A DNA stretch of 36,522 nt, taken from positions 1 to 36,522 of IMG/VR virus record IMGVR_UViG_3300044621_002775; one strand, written 5' to 3'. The translations under genes were made by a program, and so were the position numbers. Within the stretch, counting starts at the first letter, position 1. The number at the start of each line of letters is the position of its first letter. The stretch comes from a virus. The notes under the pieces are model-generated. The model saw only the letters and a list, made by a program, of their open reading frames with translations. It had not been told where the DNA came from and did not search any database. This document shows, one piece after another, positions 1-7,219 of the stretch.

Positions 1-127
1 GGTGGTCCGCCGCTTCCTCGAGGCGGGCCTGGAGGCGAACCCGCTGAGCGAGACGGAGCTGGCTCGGGTGCGAGCGACTCGAGCGCGTCGAGGGCAGGGA
101 CTCGTGATCCCGATGGCCCCGGTGGCG
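1..127. repeat. Terminal duplication, left copy (circular-contig overlap)
   Basis: These 127 bases are identical to 36396-36522. An exact overlap of an odd, k-mer-like length at both contig ends is the usual signature of a circular molecule or circularly permuted phage genome cut open by a de Bruijn assembler. The cut lies inside one open reading frame that reads in phase across the join. The unique genome is therefore 36,395 bp. A genuine packaged 127-bp terminal repeat cannot be excluded from sequence alone, but is less likely because it lies inside a coding region. Confidence 0.93.
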
Positions 128-235
128 TCGGCGACCCCGGCCCCTGTGACCGGGGCCGCCGACGAAGTGGAGAAGATGGGGATCGAACGCAGGCTCCTGC
201 GCTCTGCCCCGAGACACTTCGCGCGCGCCGCCTAA
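2..235 (+). CDS. Ribbon-helix-helix regulator (3' part of the gene that starts at 36298)
   Basis: This is the C-terminal 77 codons plus TAA stop (233-235) of the gene that begins at 36298. Bases 2-127 are the duplicated copy. The GTG at 2-4 is an internal valine codon in the second RHH helix (VVRRFLEAG), not a start. The tail is low-complexity, with Ala/Pro/Val-rich sequence around codon positions 100-165 and a basic end (RRLLRSAPRHFARAA). Spacing to the next gene is 33 bp. Confidence 0.8.
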   Translation: MVRRFLEAGLEANPLSETELARVRATRARRGQGLVIPMAPVASATPAPVTGAADEVEKMGIERRLLRSAPRHFARAA

Positions 236-268
236 ACCCTGCCCGTACCTGGAACGAGGCAAGCGGTT

Positions 269-1258
269 ATGAGGGTCAACGTCGCGCAATGTGCGTCGGT
301 CCCGACGACGGTCGGTGACGCTCTGCTCGTGGTGCTCGAGCGCTCGGCGGCGAGCGGAAGCGCGAGCGCGTACGACATCGAGAGCCGCGCCCGGCATCTC
401 GTCGAGCACACGCTCCGCCCGATCGCGACCATCACCCCCGGGTGGCTGGCGGCGCAGCTCCGCGCCCTCCACCGCACCGGGCTCGCGCCAAGCACGGTCC
501 GCGGCGTGGCCAGCCTGTGGCTCGCGGTGCTCGCCGAGGGCGAGATCGTCATCGACTCGCGCCTGCTCCGCCTCCCGCGCGTCGAGCGGCGCTCGATCGC
601 CGAGCGCGCCCCGCTGCGGCTCGACGAGCTCGCGCGCGTCGTGCGGTCGGTGGCGCTGCCGCTCTGGCGCCTAGCCCCGGTCGTCGCGGGGTGCCTGACG
701 GGGGCCCGCGCCGGCGAGCTCTGCGGCTGGCGGGTGCGCGACTACGACCCGGTCGACCGCGTGCTGCGGTGGTCCGAGCAGCTACGCCAGCGCGGCCGCC
801 GCGTCCGGTCCGCCACGAAGGACAAGTCGGCGCGCGAGGTGCCCGTGCACGCCGAGCTCGTGCCGATGCTCGACGAGCTGCGCGAGGGCCGCGGCGCGGA
901 CGACCCGCTCCTGTGGCGCCTGGCGCGCGGCCGGCGCGCGCCGTGGTCGGGCAACGAGCTCATCCTCGCGTGGCGTGACGTCTGCGCGGCGCACGGGCTC
1001 GAGCGCCGCACGCCGCACGCCGGCCGCTACACGCTCCCGACCCTGCTCCTCGAGGCGGGCGCCGCGCCGATCGCGGTGCGCTCGCTGACCCACCCCGGCA
1101 CCGTCGGGCGCGCCGCCGAGGGCGGCGTGCGCGCTGGCTACGACGGGGCGTGGGGGCGCTACGTCGCGCCGACCCTCGACGCCCGGCGCGAGGCGATCGG
1201 CCGCCTCCGCCTGCCCCTCGCCCCGGTCACGCCGGCGGCGCAGCTCGACCTGTTCTGA
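269..1258 (+). CDS. Tyrosine recombinase, atypical integrase-like
   Basis: A 329-residue protein with the catalytic signature of the lambda-integrase family: R147 in LTGARAGELCGWRVRDYD, a beta-hairpin lysine (K184 or K186), H250-x-x-R253 in TPHAGRYTLPTLLLEAG, H275 in LTHPG and Y298 in WGRYVAP. Residues 10-110 look like a SAM-like core-binding domain. It cuts and rejoins DNA at specific sites through a 3'-phosphotyrosine. The region around HAGR (normally HDLR) and the arginine-rich stretch before the nucleophile (GRAAEGGVRAGYDGAW) are unlike common integrases. A second, more classical integrase is encoded at 5424. Possible jobs are genome-dimer resolution, circularisation or alternative integration. 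The ATG has an upstream GGAACGAGG (251-259). Confidence 0.8.
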   Translation: MRVNVAQCASVPTTVGDALLVVLERSAASGSASAYDIESRARHLVEHTLRPIATITPGWLAAQLRALHRTGLAPSTVRGVASLWLAVLAEGEIVIDSRLLRLPRVERRSIAERAPLRLDELARVVRSVALPLWRLAPVVAGCLTGARAGELCGWRVRDYDPVDRVLRWSEQLRQRGRRVRSATKDKSAREVPVHAELVPMLDELREGRGADDPLLWRLARGRRAPWSGNELILAWRDVCAAHGLERRTPHAGRYTLPTLLLEAGAAPIAVRSLTHPGTVGRAAEGGVRAGYDGAWGRYVAPTLDARREAIGRLRLPLAPVTPAAQLDLF

Positions 1259-1272
1259 CCACGGAGGACCCC

Positions 1273-1467
1273 ATGCTGCCGCGACTCCACGCCACCGGCC
1301 ACGTCGACCCCGAGCGCGCGTACGAACGCGCGCGGCGCCGCTCGCGCGCGCTGCAGGACCTTGAGACCGAGCGCGAGCGGCGGGCCGCCCGCGTGACCCT
1401 CGTGCTGATCTGGGCCCTCGCGGGCGCGCTCGCGACCGGCGCGCTCATCCTGTGGGTGACGTCGTGA
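1273..1467 (+). CDS. Small single-pass membrane protein
   Basis: Encodes 64 residues. Residues 10-42 form a strongly charged helix (ERARRRSRALQDLETERERR) and residues 42-62 one hydrophobic membrane segment (TLVLIWALAGALATGALIL) near the C-terminus. This suggests a cytoplasmic, probably coiled-coil, head anchored in the inner membrane. ACGGAGGA lies just before the ATG and fixes the start. It is expressed early with DNA-binding proteins. The family is not recognised; superinfection exclusion is one possibility, without direct evidence. Confidence 0.65.
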   Translation: MLPRLHATGHVDPERAYERARRRSRALQDLETERERRAARVTLVLIWALAGALATGALILWVTS

Positions 1468-1757
1468 GCCGGCCCCGCACGACCTACCGCGGGCGCACGT
1501 CGCTCGCCGCCGTGGGGCGCGCCATCGAGGCCGGCGATCGGACGGCGGAGCAGATCGCGCTCCGGTACCGGCACGACGTCGCCGACGTGCGGCCCGGCGT
1601 CGCCGAGCTGCTCGCGCGGGGCGTCGTGCGCGACGTCTACGGCGAGCTCGAGTTCACGTCGATCGGCTGGACCTGGGCCGAGAGCGGGTACCGGGCGCTG
1701 TACCGCAGCGTGGCCGAGCAGCGGCGCCTCGGGCCCCGCCGGAGGGTCGCGGCATGA
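1464..1757 (+). CDS. Small winged-helix-like protein
   Basis: Encodes about 97 residues from a GTG that overlaps the previous stop as GTGA; a GTG at 1452 in the same frame is an alternative. Residues 12-55 (SLAAVGRAIEAGDRTAEQIALRYRH through VAELLARGVVRDVY) have the helix-helix-helix-wing rhythm of a winged helix-turn-helix domain. The protein is probably a DNA-binding regulator. No family is recognised. It belongs to a tight early operon in which each gene overlaps the next by 1-4 bases, which implies translational coupling. Confidence 0.6.
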   Translation: MSRPRTTYRGRTSLAAVGRAIEAGDRTAEQIALRYRHDVADVRPGVAELLARGVVRDVYGELEFTSIGWTWAESGYRALYRSVAEQRRLGPRRRVAA

Positions 1758-1912
1758 GGCCGCTCAAGACCTCTCGCGCTCGGTGGTGGGCGATCCCTCG
1801 CACGGCGCCGCGGACCGCGCTCGAACGCGTCGGTGAGGAACTCGTGCGGCTCGGGACGCGCGCCATCGCCGCGCAGGCGATCGCCGAGCTGGCGAAGCGG
1901 AGGCGCCGATGA
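1754..1912 (+). CDS. Very small basic protein (52 aa)
   Basis: This short frame starts with an ATGA overlap on the previous stop and ends with an ATGA overlap on the next start. It encodes 52 residues with a basic, Trp-containing N-terminus (TSRARWWAIPRTAPRT), a central amphipathic helix and a KRRRR end. It is too short for homology to be visible by eye. The perfect two-sided start/stop overlap supports it as a real coupled gene; nucleic-acid binding is guessed from charge only. Confidence 0.55.
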   Translation: MRPLKTSRARWWAIPRTAPRTALERVGEELVRLGTRAIAAQAIAELAKRRRR

Positions 1913-2304
1913 CCCTCGATCTCGTCGAGCAGATCGAGGCCGAGGCGGTCACCGTCCTCGCCCTCGCCGAGCTCCTCCGTGAGCATCCCCTTCCCCGGCA
2001 GCGCGTGATCCTGGGTCGCGTCGCCGAGGACCTGTTCGGCACGCCGACGTCCCACGGCGCGCTGACGGTGCGTGGCAAGGCGCGGGGCCGCCGGCGGAGC
2101 GGTCACGCCGGCGCCCCGCGCCCGGCCCAGGAGCGGGACGAGGAGGCCGTGCTCGTCGCGCTGAGCGACGGCTGCGATGTCCGCTTGGCGACGCTCGTGC
2201 AGCGGACGGGGCTCAGTGGCGACACGGTCTACGACACGTTGATCCGCCTGGCGCGTCACGGCCGGGTGTTCTCGACGGCCGAAGGCTGGCAGAGCGTGCC
2301 GTGA
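1909..2304 (+). CDS. Winged-helix DNA-binding protein
   Basis: Encodes 131 residues. The N-terminal 45 residues form an acidic, leucine-rich helical region (MTLDLVEQIEAEAVTVLALAEL). A basic linker (GKARGRRRSG) follows, and residues 78-130 look like a winged helix of MarR/IclR style: DEEAVLVALSDG, RLATLVQRTGLSGDTVYDTLI, then RLARHGRVFSTAEGW as the wing. Its place among other small HTH genes suggests control of early transcription. The target is unknown. Confidence 0.6.
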   Translation: MTLDLVEQIEAEAVTVLALAELLREHPLPRQRVILGRVAEDLFGTPTSHGALTVRGKARGRRRSGHAGAPRPAQERDEEAVLVALSDGCDVRLATLVQRTGLSGDTVYDTLIRLARHGRVFSTAEGWQSVP

Positions 2305-2552
2305 GCGTCGCCGTGCATCACCCCTCGGAGAGCGCGGTGCGGTGGGCGCGCTCGGTCCTCGGCCGCGTGTCGGCCGGCTACCCGATCTCGCCCGTCGAGG
2401 CGCGCGGCGGCGTCGCGCTCCGCGTCGCCGAGGTGATCGTGCCGCTCGTCGTCGAGCGCCTCGAGGCGCAGCTCGTCGCCGAGGGTGGCGTGCTCGCCGA
2501 GCTCGACGCCGAGGGCGCGCGCGTGCGCGCCGCGCTGGGGGCTCGTCGATGA
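2301..2552 (+). CDS. Hypothetical protein (83 aa)
   Basis: Starts at GTG in a GTGA overlap with the upstream gene. The product is helical and Val/Ala/Glu-rich; residues 35-80 (GGVALRVAEVIVPLVVERLE and following) could form a coiled coil. No Cys, membrane segment or recognisable motif is present. Function unknown; it is supported by codon bias and overlap with both neighbours. Confidence 0.55.
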   Translation: MSVAVHHPSESAVRWARSVLGRVSAGYPISPVEARGGVALRVAEVIVPLVVERLEAQLVAEGGVLAELDAEGARVRAALGARR

Positions 2553-2824
2553 GCGGAGGGGACCCCATCGACTGCGGCGCCGTCGTGCTCCGGCGCGTGA
2601 CGGAGAAGGCGATCCTCGTGGAGCACCCGCAGGTCATCGCGGGCGCGAAGCTCATCCCGGCGCATCACCGCTGGATCCCGAAGCGCGCGGTGCACGCGAC
2701 GTCCGAGGTGCACGGGCGGGACCAGACCGCGGGCCACCGCGGCGCGCTCGTGCTGCTGCGCTGGTTCGTCGAGAAGGAAGCCAACAACCACATCGGCCCG
2801 GCGGGCCAGGGGAGAGCAACGTGA
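2549..2824 (+). CDS. Hypothetical protein (91 aa)
   Basis: An ATGA overlap with the upstream gene fixes the start. The protein begins MSGGDPIDCGAVVLRRVTEK, has several short beta-like stretches (KAILVEHP, KLIPAHHRWIPKRAVH), then LVLLRWFVEKEANN. The aromatic and His pattern resembles small phage proteins of mixed alpha/beta fold, but I do not recognise a family. It is coupled to the next gene through GTGA at 2821. Confidence 0.55.
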   Translation: MSGGDPIDCGAVVLRRVTEKAILVEHPQVIAGAKLIPAHHRWIPKRAVHATSEVHGRDQTAGHRGALVLLRWFVEKEANNHIGPAGQGRAT

Positions 2825-3234
2825 GCATGAAGCAACCCACCGTGACCGTGGATGTCGTGACCTCGGAGGTCCCGATCAACGAGATCATCCGCGCGATGGC
2901 GGCGATGGGCCAGGCGCTGGCCGCGCGCGGTGCCGCAGAGCAGCCCGTCGAAGACGTCGCGTCGCTCAAGCTCATGCTCGGCGCCGCGATGCAGAAGGCA
3001 GAGCAGGCGCGCGCCGAGCTCGACGGCGTGAAGCGCGAGCGTGAGATGGCGCGAGCGGAGCGCGACTCGCACATGAAGTCGAACGCCCGGCTTCTCGACG
3101 CGACATCGACGGCCAGCAACGAGCTGCGGCACGCGCTCGAGTTCGCAGAGGAGCCCGTGGTGGCGCGGGGCGCTGTGGTGGCCGCGTATCGGCGCCTGTG
3201 TGCGGTCCTCGGCCTCGAGCCCAAAGACTTCTGA
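2821..3234 (+). CDS. Coiled-coil protein (137 aa)
   Basis: GTG at 2821 is chosen because AGGGGAG (2808-2814) lies six bases upstream and the codon overlaps the previous stop; ATG 2827 is an alternative that removes two residues. Residues 45-90 (LKLMLGAAMQKAEQARAELD, then KREREMARAERDSHMKSNAR) form a long heptad-rich coiled coil. The C-terminus (ARGAVVAAYRRLCAVLGLEP) is a short helix pair. Base composition is somewhat less GC-rich than in neighbouring genes. Function unknown. Confidence 0.6.
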   Translation: MSMKQPTVTVDVVTSEVPINEIIRAMAAMGQALAARGAAEQPVEDVASLKLMLGAAMQKAEQARAELDGVKREREMARAERDSHMKSNARLLDATSTASNELRHALEFAEEPVVARGAVVAAYRRLCAVLGLEPKDF

Positions 3235-3252
3235 CGGCGGGCCGCCATCAAA

Positions 3253-3271
3253 TCCGTGTTCGTCTCGAACA
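3253..3271 (+). promoter_or_regulatory. Operator-like dyad upstream of the 3288 gene
   Basis: The 19 bases TCCGTGTTCGTCTCGAACA contain a perfect dyad GTTCG-TCT-CGAAC (3258-3270). They recur with a single mismatch at 7755-7773. The site sits in one of the few real intergenic gaps, 17 bases before an ATG. It may be a binding site for one of the phage regulators. No convincing -35/-10 pair was seen next to it. Confidence 0.4.
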
Positions 3272-3287
3272 AAACAGAGGCAAAAAG

Positions 3288-3806
3288 ATGAGTGATTCTA
3301 ACCCCCGTGTGCGCGCCGAGAGCGCAACCCAGGACAGCGGTCCCGGTGTTCGGACGGCTGCCGAGGTGGCGGCCCGCGTCGCCCTGGCCGACAAGCTCCA
3401 GCGCTGGGACATCGACGGCCAACTCGGTCTGATGCGCACCGCCGCGCGTGGCGCCTTCGTCGAGTATCAGGACGTGCTCGAGGTCGTGTCCGAGCGGAAC
3501 GCCCGCATCGAGTGGCTGAAGGCCGAGCTTGCTCGGCTTGAGGACCAGGTCGCTCAGCTTCGTAAGATGTACGAGTACGCGGACGAGAGCGCTCTGCGTC
3601 TGCGCCTGCTGGACGGGTGGCACGAGGACTTCAACGTCGGCTTGTTCTGGGCGGCGCCGGTGGATGTCCCACCGTTCGTGGGGACTCCCAACGATACGGA
3701 TTGGCCGTTCGACGACACGCAGACCGTCGTCTGGATCCCGTGTCCGAACCCCGTGACGGACGGATCTGAGTTCCTGTCCTCGACGGTGGCCGGAGGTTCG
3801 TCGTGA
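3288..3806 (+). CDS. Hypothetical protein with central coiled coil (172 aa)
   Basis: ATG 3288 has AGAGG (3276-3280) at suitable distance and follows a 53-bp gap. Residues 24-110 are helical with a coiled coil around VVSERNARIEWLKAELARLE to QLRKMYEYADESAL. The C-terminal third (residues 115-165) is rich in Trp, Pro and Asp (WHEDFNVGLFWAAP, TDWPFDDTQTVVWIPCPNP) and is likely a small beta domain. No family recognised. The gene is less GC-rich than its neighbours, which hints at recent acquisition. Confidence 0.6.
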   Translation: MSDSNPRVRAESATQDSGPGVRTAAEVAARVALADKLQRWDIDGQLGLMRTAARGAFVEYQDVLEVVSERNARIEWLKAELARLEDQVAQLRKMYEYADESALRLRLLDGWHEDFNVGLFWAAPVDVPPFVGTPNDTDWPFDDTQTVVWIPCPNPVTDGSEFLSSTVAGGSS

Positions 3807-4432
3807 CCGTCGACGGCAACGTCCTCGTCGCGCGCCCCGCGCTGTCGGCCTCGCGCCCGCCGCGCAAGCGCGTGCTCCTGTGGCTCGACCTTGAGACGAC
3901 GGGCCTCGACCCCGTCCGCGACGTGATCATCGAATACGCCGCGCGCGTCACCGACCTCGGCGTCGAGCCGCTCACGGCGTGGGCCGAGGGTGTCGTGTCG
4001 CCGGGCGACGACGACGAGATCGCGCTCGCGCTCGAGGTCGCGGTGATGCACGGCGGCCGTGACGGGTTGCTCGCGCAGGCCATCGCGCGGGGCGTCTCCG
4101 TCGCCGAGGCCGAGGGCGCGCTCCTCGCGTTGCTCGAGTCGGCGCGCGGCGCGCTCCCCGGCGTCGAACTCCTGTTCTGCCTGGCGGGTTCCTCGGTCCA
4201 CTTCGACCGCGGGTTCCTCGCGGCGGCGATGCCGCGGCTGCTCGAGCAGCTCTACCACCAACACCTCGACGTCTCGTCGCTGCTGATCGCCGGCGAGGCG
4301 CGCGGGCACGGCTGGCCCCGAGCGCTCGGCGTCGTCCACCGGGCGCGCCCCGACGTCGAGCGCTCGATCGCGAGCTACCAGGCGCACCTGATGCGCATGC
4401 GCGGCCCCGAGGAAGCGGAGCTGCTCTCGTGA
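3803..4432 (+). CDS. DEDDh 3'-5' exonuclease, oligoribonuclease-like
   Basis: The 209-residue protein carries all the DEDDh motifs: D29 and E31 in WLDLETTGLDP (ExoI), D135 in SVHFDRGFL (ExoII), and H179 with D184 in HRARPDVERSI (ExoIII). The segment YHQHLDVSSL matches the place of FHYRYLDVST in oligoribonuclease, and overall length fits that family (about 180-200). Orn degrades 2-5 nt RNAs and pGpG to mononucleotides with two metal ions. A phage copy could recycle nucleotides, change c-di-GMP breakdown, or act as a DNA exonuclease. GTG overlaps the previous stop (GTGA). A ~20-residue N-terminal extension precedes the fold. Confidence 0.8.
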   Translation: MTVDGNVLVARPALSASRPPRKRVLLWLDLETTGLDPVRDVIIEYAARVTDLGVEPLTAWAEGVVSPGDDDEIALALEVAVMHGGRDGLLAQAIARGVSVAEAEGALLALLESARGALPGVELLFCLAGSSVHFDRGFLAAAMPRLLEQLYHQHLDVSSLLIAGEARGHGWPRALGVVHRARPDVERSIASYQAHLMRMRGPEEAELLS

Positions 4433-4653
4433 GGCCGCGTCGTCGTCGTCTCGCCCGGCTGCGCCGCGCCGGGCGGCCCGCGCCAAGCGCGCGTGAGCGG
4501 CGCAGGGCGCGCGTCATGGCTCTGTGCGCTCGCGTGTTCCCGGAGGTGTTGGCCGCGGCGCACCGCGCGGCGGTGCTGGAGGTACTCAGAAACTTGGTGT
4601 CGGATGAGTTTGATAGGTTTCTGCGCATGAGGATCGAAGGGGGTCGCCGATGA
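4429..4653 (+). CDS. Small arginine-rich protein (74 aa)
   Basis: Starts with a GTGA overlap and ends with ATGA overlap on the next gene. Residues 1-30 are extremely basic (RPRRRRLARLRRAG, then RERRRARV); residues 31-70 form a helical, mildly acidic domain (VFPEVLAAAHRAAVLEVLRN, LVSDEFDRFLRM) encoded by visibly AT-richer DNA (4575-4625). A nucleic-acid-binding or interaction protein is plausible. No family recognised. Confidence 0.55.
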   Translation: MRPRRRRLARLRRAGRPAPSARERRRARVMALCARVFPEVLAAAHRAAVLEVLRNLVSDEFDRFLRMRIEGGRR

Positions 4654-5063
4654 AGGCCGCGGTCGTCGAGACGCCGTTCCGCGCGGCGACGGAGGCGGAG
4701 GGCGCGCGGAACCGCGTGTACCTCGGTGCGCTCCTCGAGCACTGCTACGCGTGGGGCCTCTCGCCCTACGCCTCGCACGACGTCGTCCCGCGCATTCTCG
4801 GCGTGCGCGACAACGCCGACGCCGACGTGGAGGCACGCGCCCGCGGGCTCGCCGCCGGCGACGTGTGGGCCGAGCGGGCCGACGTGATCGTGTTCGGTGT
4901 CGACCTGGGTTGGTCGGAGGGCATGTTGCGGCGGCTCCGCCACACATGGCAGCGCGGCGCGCGCGCGCCGCTCCGCGAGGTGCTGTTCGCGCAGCGCAGC
5001 GGTCGGCGCTTCGAGCTCCGCCAGCCGCTCTACCCGGAGATCAAGGGGATCATGGGATGGTGA
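4650..5063 (+). CDS. DUF7768-type, nucleoside 2-deoxyribosyltransferase-like protein
   Basis: The 137-residue protein has the DUF7768 pattern: an N-terminal YLGALLEHCYAWGLSPYASH (family form has a Leu/Gly-P-x-x-SH motif), LGVRDNADADVEARARGLAAG, and AERADVIVFGVDLGWSEGM (family YxDxGxSxGM). The fold is Rossmann-like and related to nucleoside deoxyribosyltransferases and DUF4406. Phage members often lie in nucleotide-metabolism or early regions; the substrate is unknown. CGAAGGGGG precedes the ATG. It overlaps the next start in ATGGTGA (5057-5063). Confidence 0.65.
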   Translation: MKAAVVETPFRAATEAEGARNRVYLGALLEHCYAWGLSPYASHDVVPRILGVRDNADADVEARARGLAAGDVWAERADVIVFGVDLGWSEGMLRRLRHTWQRGARAPLREVLFAQRSGRRFELRQPLYPEIKGIMGW

Positions 5064-5422
5064 CCTGGAGCCTGGCCACGATGGGCCGCGCGCTGCTCCT
5101 GCGCGTCGAGATGGCGGTGCTGTCGCCGACGGAGCGCGTGCCCGAGGGCATGCTGGCCGCGGCGGAGGAGATCTTCCTGGGCGGCGTCGTCGTCGACGTC
5201 GCCGTGTTCTTGGCGGCCGCGCGGCTCCTCGACGACGCGCGCGATCTGCCCGCGCTGCCCCCGTCGTGCGACACCTTCGTCGGCGCCGCGCGGCGGCTCG
5301 GCGTCGACGTCGACACGCCGCTCGCGGGCGCGCTCGCGGTGTTCGCCGCGCTCCGCGCGGGGAAGAGCTTGCGCCCCGCGTACGCCGACCTGGCCGCGGT
5401 CTACGCACGGCGGGAGGCCTGA
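5057..5422 (+). CDS. Hypothetical helical protein (121 aa)
   Basis: Starts at ATG 5057 inside the end of the previous gene and encodes 121 residues. The composition is hydrophobic-alanine-rich with two long helices (AAAEEIFLGGVVVDVAVFL, LAGALAVFAALRAGKSLR) but no clear membrane span because charged residues interrupt them. It ends two bases before the integrase start, so it is probably co-translated with it. Family unknown; an excisionase role is not supported because no HTH is visible. Confidence 0.55.
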   Translation: MVTWSLATMGRALLLRVEMAVLSPTERVPEGMLAAAEEIFLGGVVVDVAVFLAAARLLDDARDLPALPPSCDTFVGAARRLGVDVDTPLAGALAVFAALRAGKSLRPAYADLAAVYARREA

Positions 5423-5423
5423 C

Positions 5424-6608
5424 GTGGCGCGCGTGTTCGTCCGAGGCGCGGTGCTCTGGCTCGAGTACCGCGACGCGCGCGGCAAGCTCCGCCGCGAGTC
5501 GACCGGCTTGCCGAAGTCGAAGAAGAAGGCCGCCCGCGCGATGCTCGCCGAGCGCCACCACGCGAAGTACTCCGCGGGCCGCGGGCGCAAGATGCCGCTG
5601 CTCGGTGAGTACGCCGAGGGCTGGATCTCGAAGCGGATCGAGGAGGGCAAGGCGGTCGAGGCGCAGGCCTCGCGGCTCCGCACGCACGTGCTCCCGGTGC
5701 TCGGCGACCACCGCCTGGACGCGATCACCGTGAGCGACGTGCGCGAGCTCGTGCGCCAGCTCCGCGCCGGGCGCACGCAGACGGGGCGCGCGCTCGCGCC
5801 GCGGACCATCCAGCAGATCGTCCGCGCGCTCGGCGTCGTGTTCAAGGACGCCCGCATCGACGAGGTGCTGCCGGCGGGCCACGCGAGCCCCGTCGTGTTC
5901 CGTTCGGGCGACCTTCCCCCGATGCTGGACGCCGACCCGGACTTCCGCGGGAAGAGCCTGTACACGCGGGAGGAGGCCGATCGGCTGATGAGCGACACCG
6001 CCGTGCCCGAGCACATGCGGCTCGCGTTCGCGGTCCTCTTCCTCACCGGGATCCGCGCGGGCGAGCTCGTCGCGCTGCGCTGGGGCGACCTGCACGAGCG
6101 CGCGCCGCGGTGGTGCCTGCGCATCGCGCGGTCGTGGCAGGAGGCGCGCGGCCGCGAGAAGTCGACCAAGACCGGCGTGGTGCGCGACATCCCGGTGCAC
6201 CCCGCGCTGCTTCCGCGGCTCCTTGAGTGGCGGGACGTCGCGTGGCCGCGCGAGTTTGGTCGCGCGCCGCGCGTCGTGGGCAAGCCGGCCGACACCGATC
6301 TCGTGCTCCCCGCGCCGAAGACGGCGACGGTGCACTACGGGATCAAGAACCTCGCGCTCGCGCGCGCCGATGTTCTGCGGCGCCTTGGGCTGCGCCCGCG
6401 CCGCACGCACGACACCCGGCGCACCTTCATCACGCGGGCGCGCGAAGACGGAGCCGAGCGCGATCGGCTGAAGCGGCTGACGCACGCCCGCGTCGGCGAG
6501 GTGTTCGACCAGTACTCAGAGTTCCCGTGGGCGTCGCTCTGCGCGGAGGTCGACAAGCTGCGGCTCGCCGGGTGGGCTCCGGCCGATACTCAGGGGGACA
6601 ACTCATGA
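5424..6608 (+). CDS. int: Phage integrase, tyrosine recombinase
   Basis: A 394-residue integrase of full domain architecture. Residues 1-55 are an arm-binding-like domain (GKLRRESTGLPKSKKKAARAM), 58-145 a SAM-like core-binding domain (LGEYAEGWISKRIEEG), and 175-390 the catalytic domain. Active-site residues are R211 (LTGIRAGELVALRW), K249 (STKTGVVRDIPVHP), H329-x-x-R332 (THDTRRTFITRA), H354 (RLTHARV) and Y364 (VFDQYSEF). It would integrate the phage into a host att site by strand exchange. The GTG start is one base after the previous stop. No attP core can be identified, and the gene lies mid-operon rather than at an edge. Confidence 0.92.
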   Translation: MARVFVRGAVLWLEYRDARGKLRRESTGLPKSKKKAARAMLAERHHAKYSAGRGRKMPLLGEYAEGWISKRIEEGKAVEAQASRLRTHVLPVLGDHRLDAITVSDVRELVRQLRAGRTQTGRALAPRTIQQIVRALGVVFKDARIDEVLPAGHASPVVFRSGDLPPMLDADPDFRGKSLYTREEADRLMSDTAVPEHMRLAFAVLFLTGIRAGELVALRWGDLHERAPRWCLRIARSWQEARGREKSTKTGVVRDIPVHPALLPRLLEWRDVAWPREFGRAPRVVGKPADTDLVLPAPKTATVHYGIKNLALARADVLRRLGLRPRRTHDTRRTFITRAREDGAERDRLKRLTHARVGEVFDQYSEFPWASLCAEVDKLRLAGWAPADTQGDNS

Positions 6609-7219
6609 CCGCGCCGTTGCCCTTCCGTCTCGGTGGGTACGGCACGATCGTCGCCGACCCACCCTGGCACTACGACGACCAGGCCGGGCGGATGCGCCTC
6701 GGCTACCCGACGATGACCGACGAGGAGATCGTGGCGCTGCCGGTCTCGTCGATCGCGAGCGACCGCGCGCACCTGTACTTGTGGACGACGGACGCGCACC
6801 TTGAGGTCGCGCTTCGCTGCATCCCGGCGTGGGGGTTCACGTTCAAGCGCACGCTTTGCTGGGTGAAGACGCGCGCGCGAGAGCGCATCGCCGCCGCGCT
6901 CGACGCGATCGAGATGGGCGAGCTCGACCGCGCGACGCAGCTCGTCCACGGCGCGCTCAAGCTCCAGATCGGTGGCGGGCACTACCTCCGCGGAGCCCAG
7001 GAACTGTGCCTGTTCGCGGCCCGCGACCAGACCGGGCTCGTGCGCGACGTGCCGAACGTGATCTTCGCGCCGCGCACGCGGCACAGCGCGAAGCCCGACG
7101 AACTGCTCGAGATCGCCGAGCGGCTCTCGCCGGGCCCGCGCCTCGAGATGTTCGCCCGCCGTTCGCGGCCGGGCTGGGTCGCCTGGGGCAATCAGGCGCC
7201 CACGGGAGATGAGTTGTGA
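6605..7219 (+). CDS. MT-A70 family DNA N6-adenine methyltransferase
   Basis: The catalytic motif DPPW is at residues 18-21 (TIVADPPWHYDD). It is followed by the family's GYPTMTDEEIVALPV segment, LYLWTTDAHL, WGFTFKRTLCWVKT and GHYLRGAQELCLFA, then HSAKPDELLEIAERLSPGPRLEMFARR at the C-terminus. These enzymes transfer a methyl group from S-adenosylmethionine to N6 of adenine. Phage versions protect against host restriction or tune transcription. No partner endonuclease is nearby. An insertion (residues 85-120, RARERIAAALDAIEMGELDR) between the W-V-K and GHYLRG elements is helical and not common in the family. Start ATG overlaps the integrase stop (ATGA). Confidence 0.88.
   Translation: MTAPLPFRLGGYGTIVADPPWHYDDQAGRMRLGYPTMTDEEIVALPVSSIASDRAHLYLWTTDAHLEVALRCIPAWGFTFKRTLCWVKTRARERIAAALDAIEMGELDRATQLVHGALKLQIGGGHYLRGAQELCLFAARDQTGLVRDVPNVIFAPRTRHSAKPDELLEIAERLSPGPRLEMFARRSRPGWVAWGNQAPTGDEL

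Noticed and set aside
12-127. Terminal 127-bp repeat as a genuine phage direct terminal repeat
   Set aside because: It lies inside a coding gene and has an exact odd k-mer-like length, so an assembly overlap of a circular molecule is the simpler reading.
3972-6485. 837-codon open frame on the minus strand
   Set aside because: It mirrors several well-supported + strand genes (exonuclease, DUF7768, integrase). Its product is Arg/Ala low-complexity sequence, the usual antisense shadow in very GC-rich DNA.
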